Of a DNA stretch of 7,526 nt, positions 1 to 5,675 are shown one piece after another. The stretch lies in contig JAQUUS010000074.1 in assembly GCA_028693775.1 (NCBI GenBank), positions 1 to 7,526 of the forward strand, read 5' to 3'. The translations under genes were made by a program, and so were the position numbers. Under the pieces are notes generated by a model. The model saw only the letters and a list, made by a program, of their open reading frames with translations. It was not told where the DNA came from and ran no database searches. Source of the stretch: Alphaproteobacteria bacterium (GTDB lineage: Bacteria; Pseudomonadota; Alphaproteobacteria; UBA9219). How positions within the stretch are numbered: the stretch's first letter is position 1; every line of letters begins with the position of its first letter.

Positions 1-317
1 TCGCGGCCAAGCACGGGATCGTCGGTCTGACGAAAGTCACGGCGCTGGAGCTCGCGGGCAGCGGCGTAACCTGCAACGCAATATGCCCCGGATGGGTTCT
101 GACCCCGCTGGTCCAGAAACAGATTGATGCGATTGCGGCGCGCGACGGGCTCGACAACGCGCAAGCATCCATCAGGTTGCTCGAAGAGAAGCAACCGTCC
201 AAGCAGTTCGTAACGCCGGAGCAGATCGGCAAGCTGGTGATCTTCCTGTGCTCTGAAGGCACGGATCAAATCACCGGGTCTGCATACAGCATCGACGGAG
301 GTTGGGTAGCTAGGTAG
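1..317 (+). CDS. bdhA: 3-hydroxybutyrate dehydrogenase-like SDR, C-terminal part (5' end outside window)
   Basis: This is the last 104 residues of a short-chain dehydrogenase; the first complete codon is at position 3 and the TAG stop is at 315-317. The fragment begins just after the catalytic Tyr: the visible AAKHGIVGLTK carries the Lys of the YxxxK motif. It continues with the family segment CNAICPGWVLTPLV, then PSKQFVTPEQIG and the end DGGWVAR. That combination, especially PGWVxTPLV with the QPSKQF and GGWVA tail, is what I associate with D-3-hydroxybutyrate dehydrogenases, which interconvert 3-hydroxybutyrate and acetoacetate with NAD(H) in the cytoplasm, often in polyhydroxybutyrate turnover. 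The family is usually about 260 residues, so roughly 40% is present. A hairpin terminator follows within 25 bp, so it probably ends its transcription unit. Another SDR oxidoreductase is the alternative; membership of the SDR family itself is secure. Confidence 0.82.
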   Translation, partial: AAKHGIVGLTKVTALELAGSGVTCNAICPGWVLTPLVQKQIDAIAARDGLDNAQASIRLLEEKQPSKQFVTPEQIGKLVIFLCSEGTDQITGSAYSIDGGWVAR

Positions 318-340
318 GTTATATCAGGTGGTTTAATGGT

Positions 341-373
341 AAACGCGGGGCCCTCGGGTCCCGCGTTTTGTTT
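341..373 (+). terminator. Rho-independent terminator after the SDR gene
   Basis: A perfect 9-bp stem, AAACGCGGG (341-349) against CCCGCGTTT (360-368), encloses a 10-nt loop and runs directly into a T-rich tail (TTTTGTTT). It lies 24 bp after the SDR stop codon and before the nadK start, so it separates the two transcription units. Confidence 0.82.
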
Positions 374-397
374 GTGGCAAGAAGCCGAGGCTATCGG

Positions 398-403
398 TAT
401 ACT
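398..403 (+). promoter_or_regulatory. Possible -10 box for nadK (TATACT)
   Basis: TATACT sits 36 bp upstream of the chosen nadK ATG and downstream of the terminator. The matching -35 is poor (TGGCAA at 375-380 with a 17-bp gap), so this is only a candidate. Some promoter is expected here because the upstream gene is closed by a terminator. Confidence 0.4.
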
Positions 404-429
404 GGATATATAAAAGAGAGATATATTCC

Positions 430-433
430 GGAG
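430..433 (+). promoter_or_regulatory. Ribosome binding site that fixes the nadK start
   Basis: GGAG is followed by 6 nt and then ATG at 440. The longer open frame begins with a TTG at 368 that lies inside the terminator hairpin and has no such site, so 440 is preferred. Confidence 0.75.
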
Positions 434-439
434 ACGGCC

Positions 440-1231
440 ATGAGTTATTATTTTTCCGCGAGCCCCGCGCCGCAAGCGCAGGATGCGTACAAAAAGTTCA
501 AAAATCACTATGGGCAGGCGGATTCCCCCGCCGACGCGGACTGCCTGATCTCGCTTGGCGGCGACGGACAAACGATCAAAGTCCTCCAGCTCGGGATCGC
601 GCACCAAAAGCCCGTGATGGGCATCAACTTCGGCCACGTCGGGCACTTCCAGAACATCCACAAGCCGGATTCCGATTACAAATATCTGGACGAGCGCATA
701 AAAGAAGCCGAGGTCGTCGAACTCAGCCCCCTCAAAGTGACGGCTGAGTTCCTGAGCGGCGACATCGTCACGGCGTTCGCCATCAACGAAGCGACGATCT
801 GCAACGACAACAGCACCGGACAGGCGATCTACCTGCGCATCTCCATCGACGACATCGAGCGCATCGCGCGCCTCGGCGGCGACGGCCTGATCGTGGCGAC
901 GACAGCGGGAAGCACAGGCTACAACAAGTCTGCGCATGGTCCGATCCTGCCTTTGGGCGACGATTTGCTGGCGCTGACCCCCAGCAATCCGTTCGAACCA
1001 GCCTACCAGCAGCCTGCCGTGATCCGGCCAAGGCCCATCCGCGTAGACGTTCTGACCCCCGACCTTCGCAAAGCGAAAGTCCTTGCCGACGTCAACCTGT
1101 TGGGCCTCGACACCAGGGTCGTGGACATCGAACTGGACCCGACGCACAAATACCGGCTTTTATACGACAAAGGCTACAGCCTCTACGAAAAGGTCATGCG
1201 CTCGCAGTTCCTGAAGACGCCGAGTCTCTAG
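440..1231 (+). CDS. nadK: NAD kinase
   Basis: This 263-residue protein is an ATP-NAD kinase, which phosphorylates NAD to NADP in the cytoplasm and supplies the NADP(H) pool. The family signatures are in order: GGDG at residues 40-43 (Asp42 is the expected catalytic base), the Asn-Glu pair in AINEATI at about 116-117, and the glycine-rich NAD site GDGLIVATTAGSTGYNKSAHGP at about 147-168. The C-terminal LLYDKGYSLYEKVMRSQF matches the usual last helix of proteobacterial enzymes. The length fits short bacterial NAD kinases (about 250-300 aa). The start at 440 is chosen because GGAG precedes it by 6 nt; upstream residues in the same frame would come from the terminator of the previous gene. One odd point is that the stretch after GIN reads FGHVGHFQN, where I would expect something like RGxVGFLMN, so the adenosine-side loop is somewhat divergent. 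It is probably its own transcription unit. Confidence 0.93.
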   Translation: MSYYFSASPAPQAQDAYKKFKNHYGQADSPADADCLISLGGDGQTIKVLQLGIAHQKPVMGINFGHVGHFQNIHKPDSDYKYLDERIKEAEVVELSPLKVTAEFLSGDIVTAFAINEATICNDNSTGQAIYLRISIDDIERIARLGGDGLIVATTAGSTGYNKSAHGPILPLGDDLLALTPSNPFEPAYQQPAVIRPRPIRVDVLTPDLRKAKVLADVNLLGLDTRVVDIELDPTHKYRLLYDKGYSLYEKVMRSQFLKTPSL

Positions 1232-1245
1232 TAGCCAAGGTTTTT

Positions 1246-1261
1246 TCCCAAAATTTTGGGA
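1246..1261. repeat. 16-bp perfect palindrome between nadK and the metY-like gene
   Basis: TCCCAAAATTTTGGGA is perfectly self-complementary and lies in the 99-bp gap between the two genes. It has no T-run downstream on either strand (the six Ts lie before it on the + strand), so it does not look like an intrinsic terminator. A binding site for a dimeric regulator is the more natural reading, though unproven. Confidence 0.6.
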
Positions 1262-1317
1262 TCTGGAAAGAGTCGCGGTCTGCGCGTATCCTTGAGCGGA
1301 CATGATTCAACTGTTTC

Positions 1318-1323
1318 AAGAGG
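1318..1323 (+). promoter_or_regulatory. Ribosome binding site that fixes the metY-like start
   Basis: AAGAGG is followed by 7 nt and ATG at 1331. The open frame could begin as early as 1256, but those 25 extra residues overlap the palindrome, show no family similarity and have no ribosome site. Confidence 0.65.
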
Positions 1324-1330
1324 TTCCGCC

Positions 1331-2626
1331 ATGGCCCCGTCCAAGCACGCTCAAACGCTCAGTCTGCACGCCGGATACCGCTGCGACCCTGCAACGGGCT
1401 CTGTAGCGGTGCCTATCAACATGACATCGGCCTACCAGTTCCAGAGCACGGAGCACGCGGCCAAACTGTTCACGTTCGAAGAGCAGGGCAACATCTACAC
1501 GCGCATCACAAACCCGACAGTCGAAATCCTCGAAAAACGCCTCGCGGCCATCGAAGGCGGTTCCGCCGCGCTTGCCTTGGCATCCGGGCAGGCGGCAGCG
1601 TTCTACGCCATCCAGAACGTCGCGCGTGCAGGCGACAATTTCGTGAGCTCGACCGAACTCTACGGCGGCACCTACAATATGTTCAAAACCATCTTGCGCG
1701 CGCAGGGCATCGAAGCGCGTTTCGTAGACCCGTCCGACCCCGAAAATTTCCGCCGCGCGACCGACAGCAAAACGCGCGCCTATTTCGCCGAAACGCTCCC
1801 CAATCCCAAGCTGAATGTTTTCCCGATCGCCGAAGTCGCCGAAATAGGCAAAAGCTTCGGCCTCCCGTTGATCGTGGACAACACAGCCGCGCCGCTTCTG
1901 TGCCGCCCCTTCGAGCACGGAGCCGCCGTCGTTTTATACTCGCTGACCAAATGGATCGCAGGCCACGGCAACAGCCTCGGCGGCGCCCTGATCGAAAGCG
2001 GCGCGTTCGACTGGTCCGCCGTCCCGGAGCGCCTTCCCGCATTCAACGCCCCCGATCCCTCGTATCACGACGTCGTATGGTCAAACTTCGCCAAGCCGTT
2101 CGGCCCCGTGGCGTTCACAATGAAAGGCCGCGGCAGCCTGATGCTGAATCTGGGCTCGTGCCTGTCGCCGTTCAACGCGTTCCTCATCATGCAAGGCCTC
2201 GAAACGCTGGCCCTGCGCATGAGAGCGCACAGCGAAAACGCCTCCGCCGTCGCCGCCTATCTGAATGAACACCCCTCTGTGGCGCGCGTCATCCACCCGT
2301 CCTTGGCGACAGGTGCAGCCAAAGCGCGTGCAACCAAATACCTGAAAGGCGGTTTCGGCGGCCTCGTGGGTTTTGAGCTGAAAGGCGACGCCCTCATGGG
2401 CAAGAAATTCATCGATGCGCTGAAGCTGTTCTATCACGTCGCAAACATCGGCGACACGCGTTCACTGGCCACGCATCCGGCCTCGACAACCCACAGCCAG
2501 CTTTTGCCCGAAGAGCAAATCGCCGCGGGCGTCTCTCCGGGCTATGTAAGGCTTTCGGTGGGGATCGAGCACATCGACGACATTCTGAGCGACCTGACCC
2601 AAGCCCTCCAGGCGGCGGGAGCGTAA
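1331..2626 (+). CDS. metY: O-acetylhomoserine sulfhydrylase-type Cys/Met metabolism PLP enzyme
   Basis: This 431-residue protein belongs to the Cys/Met metabolism PLP-dependent family (fold type I). It fits O-acetyl-L-homoserine (thiol)-lyase best: that enzyme makes homocysteine from O-acetylhomoserine and sulfide, or methionine from methanethiol. Visible landmarks are the N-terminal TLSLHAGY, the phosphate-binding pair in NIYTRITNPT (Tyr56, Arg58), the ASGQAA turn near residue 85, YGGT with the ring-stacking Tyr111, IVDNT with the pyridine-binding Asp183, and SLTKWIAGHG with Lys207 as the Schiff-base lysine. THPASTTHSQL near 380 and SVGIEHIDDI near the end are the substrate-side and C-terminal signatures. 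The length (about 430) and the loop spacing favour MetY over the shorter MetB/MetZ/MetC enzymes (about 380-400), but O-succinylhomoserine as substrate cannot be excluded. It is convergent with the next gene, with only 20 bp between stop codons and no obvious terminator. Confidence 0.9.
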   Translation: MAPSKHAQTLSLHAGYRCDPATGSVAVPINMTSAYQFQSTEHAAKLFTFEEQGNIYTRITNPTVEILEKRLAAIEGGSAALALASGQAAAFYAIQNVARAGDNFVSSTELYGGTYNMFKTILRAQGIEARFVDPSDPENFRRATDSKTRAYFAETLPNPKLNVFPIAEVAEIGKSFGLPLIVDNTAAPLLCRPFEHGAAVVLYSLTKWIAGHGNSLGGALIESGAFDWSAVPERLPAFNAPDPSYHDVVWSNFAKPFGPVAFTMKGRGSLMLNLGSCLSPFNAFLIMQGLETLALRMRAHSENASAVAAYLNEHPSVARVIHPSLATGAAKARATKYLKGGFGGLVGFELKGDALMGKKFIDALKLFYHVANIGDTRSLATHPASTTHSQLLPEEQIAAGVSPGYVRLSVGIEHIDDILSDLTQALQAAGA

Positions 2627-2646
2627 GTCCGTCAACTTCCTAAAAG

Positions 2647-3924
2647 TCAATCCTCGAACGACGGCTTGCGCGACCTGTGCGGAATGACTTCGATTTCGCG
2701 CCTCATAACATCGTTGAGTGTGCCGCGGCGTTCGATGAGCGAAACCGCGCCGTCCTTGTCGATCATGAGCGAGGCCGGGAGGTTCATGGAGTTGTATTCG
2801 TTTTTCATCGAGTGCGAATAAGCGCCGATATGTCCCATCACCATAAGGTCGCCGACCTTGATTTCGGGGAATTTTCGCGGAGCCAAGGTGCCGCCTTCCT
2901 CAACCGTAAAAACGTCGCCGGACTCGCACAAGTAACCGCCGATAACATAGTCTTTTTCGTTACCCGGCGTGCGCCCGTCGTGCGGAATGAAGCTTATCGG
3001 ATGATAGCTGCCATACATCGCGGGCCTCGGATTGTGATTCATTCCCGAATTGACGATGGCATAGTTGTATCCCGGCGTCGATTTGACCGCGCCGACCGTG
3101 GCAATCAAGATTCCGCTTTCCGCGACCACATACCGCCCCGGTTCGATATAAAGGGTGATACTGCGTCCCAGTTCCTTTGAATATTGCTCCATGCTGGCGG
3201 AGAGAGCCGAGCCCCATTCGTTCAAGGGCATTGGCTTGTCGGTTTCGGGATTATAAACCACGGGAATACCGCCGCCGAGGTTAATGAACTCAAGATTCTC
3301 GAACGTGCGCGCGAACTCGAGCGTTTTGTCTTTAATGCGCAGCCAGTGGCTGAGATCCGCGCCCGAACCGATATGGGAGTGCACGCCGATAATTTTGATC
3401 CCCAGGTTTTTCGCGACGGCTTTCGCGTCCTCAAGCTGGTCGAAATAAATGCCGTGCTTGCTGCTCGGCCCGCCGGTATTGGTCTTGTTCGAATGGCCGT
3501 GCCCTTCGCCGGGATTGACGCGAATGGAGCAATAATGATTTTTCTTGATGGATCCGATCAGCCTGATCTGGTCGATCGAGGTGCAGTTGATGAGAACGCC
3601 GATTTCGATCAGATAGCTGTAAACGTTCTTTGTGGCCCCTTCGCCGGTATAAAAAATCTGGCTCGGTTCGAACCCGGCAAGAAGGCAGCGATCGACTTCG
3701 TTAATGGAGGAAGCGTCGATCCAGAGTCCTTCGTCCCTGACGATTTTCAGAACCTTTTGAAGGGTCAAAGCCTTGCAAGCATAGCGTATATGGCTGTTTT
3801 TGTAGGAGATCGCCTGTTTAAGCTCTTTGCATCGCTGACGAATGGTCTTTTCGTCGAAAATGTATAATGGCGTATGGTAATCGGCGGCGAGTTTAACCAA
3901 ATCGACATCGGAAACGAAGGTCAT
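2647..3924 (-). CDS. lysA: Diaminopimelate decarboxylase-like fold III PLP enzyme
   Basis: This 425-residue protein is a group 2 (alanine-racemase-fold) PLP decarboxylase and looks like diaminopimelate decarboxylase, the last step of lysine synthesis (meso-diaminopimelate to L-lysine plus CO2). Landmarks in order are the Schiff-base Lys51 in YACKAL, the RVNPGEG/TGGPSSKHGI segment near 135-159, HSHIGSG at 182-188, the phosphate-binding LGGG at 216-219, EPGR at 261-264, NPRPAMYGSYHP near 298-309, CESGD at 333-337, and GAYSHSM...NEYN near 367-378. EPGR and CESGD are the positions that bind the far carboxylate and amino group of diaminopimelate and supply the catalytic Cys from the partner subunit, so both substrate determinants are kept. 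The ATG at 3924 has GGGAG 6 nt upstream; the frame extends 34 codons further, but through the promoter. It diverges from another decarboxylase of the same superfamily. It may be the housekeeping lysA or a paralogue, since YACKAL differs from the YAVKAN usual in proteobacterial LysA. Confidence 0.78.
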   Translation of the reverse strand: MTFVSDVDLVKLAADYHTPLYIFDEKTIRQRCKELKQAISYKNSHIRYACKALTLQKVLKIVRDEGLWIDASSINEVDRCLLAGFEPSQIFYTGEGATKNVYSYLIEIGVLINCTSIDQIRLIGSIKKNHYCSIRVNPGEGHGHSNKTNTGGPSSKHGIYFDQLEDAKAVAKNLGIKIIGVHSHIGSGADLSHWLRIKDKTLEFARTFENLEFINLGGGIPVVYNPETDKPMPLNEWGSALSASMEQYSKELGRSITLYIEPGRYVVAESGILIATVGAVKSTPGYNYAIVNSGMNHNPRPAMYGSYHPISFIPHDGRTPGNEKDYVIGGYLCESGDVFTVEEGGTLAPRKFPEIKVGDLMVMGHIGAYSHSMKNEYNSMNLPASLMIDKDGAVSLIERRGTLNDVMRREIEVIPHRSRKPSFED

Positions 3925-3930
3925 GAAAAG

Positions 3931-3935
3931 CTCCC
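3931..3935 (-). promoter_or_regulatory. Ribosome binding site of the lysA-like gene
   Basis: On the - strand GGGAG lies 6 nt before the ATG at 3924. It decides against the 34-codon N-terminal extension, which would run through the promoter. Confidence 0.75.
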
Positions 3936-3956
3936 AATTATTAAGCCTTTTTGCAG

Positions 3957-3986
3957 AATATAGAGGGACATAAGGAAATACAACAA
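3957..3986 (-). promoter_or_regulatory. Promoter of the lysA-like gene
   Basis: Read on the - strand, TTGTTG (3986-3981), 18 bp and TATATT (3962-3957) form a sigma70-like promoter, giving a leader of about 25 nt. An inverted repeat ATACAA-N6-TTGTAT (3978-3983 and 3990-3995) straddles the -35, as expected of a repressor site. The -35 and -10 contexts resemble those upstream of the winged-helix gene at 6686-7027. Confidence 0.6.
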
Positions 3987-4073
3987 ACTTTGTATCGCCG
4001 GAAAATGAGAGCCTGCTTGCGGCCAACCCGACGCCTCTTCATAGAGTTAATTATATTTAAAAATAGGGAAAAT

Positions 4074-4137
4074 AATTAATTTCGGATAAAATCCCCCGAA
4101 TGTCGATTTAGGAACACGTTGTTATTCCGAATTAATT
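4074..4137. repeat. Spaced inverted repeat in the divergent decarboxylase region
   Basis: The left arm AATTAATTTCGGA (4074-4086) and right arm TCCGAATTAATT (4126-4137) are reverse complements apart from one extra T, with 39 bp between them. The right arm ends 10 bp before the ribosome site of the rightward gene. The arms could form a long leader hairpin in mRNA or be paired operator sites flanking an AT-rich GATAAAAT block at 4085-4092 that might serve as a -10. I found no convincing -35 for the rightward promoter. Confidence 0.5.
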
Positions 4138-4147
4138 TTTAACGCTT

Positions 4148-4151
4148 GGAG
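4148..4151 (+). promoter_or_regulatory. Ribosome binding site of the second decarboxylase gene
   Basis: GGAG is followed by AATTTT and ATG at 4158. The TTG four codons earlier (4146) overlaps this site and is rejected as the start. Confidence 0.75.
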
Positions 4152-4157
4152 AATTTT

Positions 4158-5654
4158 ATGGTTTCCCCAATCCCAATGCCGGACGAGAGAGAGAACGCTC
4201 AAGAGATTCCTCAAATTCCCGGGAACCTGTACACGCCGATCACATATTCCAAAAAAGACCGCGAATACAAATTCGAGGGCGTTTCGCTCAAAGGCATCTT
4301 CGAAAGGAACGGCACATGTTACGTTACAAGCCTTCCACATATCCGGCGCCGTTTTGAACAGCTGAAGAAGGACATCTGTTATCCGAAGATCAGGGTGTTG
4401 TACGCGATGAAAGCGAACAACGACCCGGCGGTTCTCCGCTATGTTGCGAGTTTGGGTGCGGGCGTCGATACGACCAGCCCAGCCGAAGTCCTCGTTGCGA
4501 TGGATAACGGTTTCAAGCGGAAAGACATCGTCTACACGGCGAACGGCATGAGCGATGAGGACATGGTCTTCGTGCACAAGAAGCGCGTGTTCATGAACTT
4601 CGACTCCCTCGACGCCTTGGAGCGTTACGGCAAGCTGATCGAAAGCGAACGCAGCGCCAAAGCCGAAAAATCTGCTTCCAGGAAGAAAAGCAAGAAGAAA
4701 GCCAAGCCGGTCGAGATTTCGCTGCGCTTTGACACGGGAATTATCGGCGGAGAACGCGCGCGTGTGCAAACAACAGGCGCGGATTCGAAATTCGGCATCC
4801 CCGTCGGATATGACGCCGAAACGGATGAGTTGGCGGCAAGGCAGGGCTTGCGCCTCGAAACGGCCAAGGACGCCAAGGCCATCGCCGACAAATACGGCCT
4901 GAAAGTCACGATGGTGCATGTGCATACGGGAAGCGCCGTCGACGGAAAACCGTTTGTCGAATCCGCGAAAAGGCTCTTTCAGATAGCGGAGATGTTCCCC
5001 GACCTCGACAAGATCGACCTTGGCGGCGGGCTGAAGGTGAGCTATTCGCCGGACGACAAGCCTGTCGATTACAAGTGGCTTGGCGGTGAGATAAACGATC
5101 TCGCAAGCGCCCTGAACAAAAAGCTGGGCCGCGAAGTGACGGTCTGCTTTGAGCCGGGAAAATATCTGGTGGCGGAAAGCACCGTCTTCCTGACCAAGAT
5201 CAACGAGATCAAAACGAAAATAGCCAAGGTGATAACGGCCGAAGAGCAAGACGCGCGTCTTGTGACCAAAACATTCTGGCTCACCGATGCGGGCCACAAT
5301 CAATGCCCGAGGCCGACAAACATTCAGGATAAAGACGGCAACCCGGCCTATCATCACGTCATAAACGTCTCGAATCCCAAGGGCGAAAAAACGTGGGTCG
5401 ATAAAATCACGGGCAAGCTCTGCCTTACGGGCGACCTCTTCGCCATCAACCGCTGGATTCCGAAGGCCTTGAAAGATCATGTCCTTGGCGTGCTGCATAC
5501 GGGTGCTTATTGCGACACCGTCTCAAGCAAATTTAACCTGAATCCCCAGGCGGCGTGTGTCGTCATCAAGGATGATGGCGAAGAAAAAGTGACGCGCAAG
5601 GCGTTGACCTACGAGCAAATGGCCAGAAGCCATCGCCGCGAATACAATCTTTAA
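4158..5654 (+). CDS. Divergent group 2 PLP decarboxylase, substrate unknown
   Basis: This 498-residue protein has the alanine-racemase-fold decarboxylase layout: Schiff-base Lys85 in YAMKAN, GAGVDTTSPAE near 101-110, FDTG and DSKFGIP around 191-215, VHVHTGS at 253-259, LGGG at 288-291, EPGK at 332-335, QCPRPTNIQ near 382-390, CLTGD at 422-426, and HTGAYCDTVSSKFN near 447-460. It therefore belongs with diaminopimelate, ornithine, arginine and carboxynorspermidine decarboxylases. Two positions that define diaminopimelate use are changed: EPGR is EPGK and CESGD is CLTGD. The catalytic-type Cys is kept, so activity on another amino acid is likely. A run of Lys/Arg/Ser (SRKKSKKKAKP, about 174-184) is inserted between barrel elements, and the protein is longer than usual (about 420). 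The N-terminal 50 residues are unassigned. A GNAT gene follows after 21 bp with a near-identical ribosome site, so the two are probably one operon. General annotation pipelines would likely name it lysA, which I would not trust. Confidence 0.82.
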   Translation: MVSPIPMPDERENAQEIPQIPGNLYTPITYSKKDREYKFEGVSLKGIFERNGTCYVTSLPHIRRRFEQLKKDICYPKIRVLYAMKANNDPAVLRYVASLGAGVDTTSPAEVLVAMDNGFKRKDIVYTANGMSDEDMVFVHKKRVFMNFDSLDALERYGKLIESERSAKAEKSASRKKSKKKAKPVEISLRFDTGIIGGERARVQTTGADSKFGIPVGYDAETDELAARQGLRLETAKDAKAIADKYGLKVTMVHVHTGSAVDGKPFVESAKRLFQIAEMFPDLDKIDLGGGLKVSYSPDDKPVDYKWLGGEINDLASALNKKLGREVTVCFEPGKYLVAESTVFLTKINEIKTKIAKVITAEEQDARLVTKTFWLTDAGHNQCPRPTNIQDKDGNPAYHHVINVSNPKGEKTWVDKITGKLCLTGDLFAINRWIPKALKDHVLGVLHTGAYCDTVSSKFNLNPQAACVVIKDDGEEKVTRKALTYEQMARSHRREYNL

Positions 5655-5662
5655 ATTGAATT

Positions 5663-5666
5663 GGAG
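5663..5666 (+). promoter_or_regulatory. Ribosome binding site of the GNAT gene
   Basis: GGAG within TTGGAGAAT lies 9 nt before the ATG at 5676. The same TTGGAGAAT core precedes the decarboxylase just upstream, in keeping with joint expression. The TTG at 5661 lies in the site itself and is rejected as a start. Confidence 0.7.
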
Positions 5667-5675
5667 AATAATATT

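Noticed and set aside
266..1147. A 293-codon open frame on the - strand opposite nadK
   Set aside because: The + strand carries the complete NAD kinase motif set; the antisense frame crosses a terminator and has no family features or ribosome site.
1262..1330. SAM-II riboswitch before the metY-like gene
   Set aside because: A GATTCAACTGTTTCAAG stretch faintly resembles the SAM-II loop, but the conserved A-rich tail that should contain the ribosome site is missing because the ATG comes too soon.
1316..1918. A 200-codon open frame on the - strand opposite the metY-like gene
   Set aside because: It is a shadow of a well-supported PLP enzyme in GC-rich DNA.
3925..4026. 34-residue N-terminal extension of the lysA-like protein
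   Set aside because: It runs through the promoter and ribosome site, and the ATG at 3924 has a well-placed GGGAG.
4122..5498. A 458-codon open frame on the - strand opposite the second decarboxylase
   Set aside because: It is antisense to a gene with full family motifs; its translation is rich in Arg, Phe, Val and His without a recognisable domain, as expected from a shadow frame.
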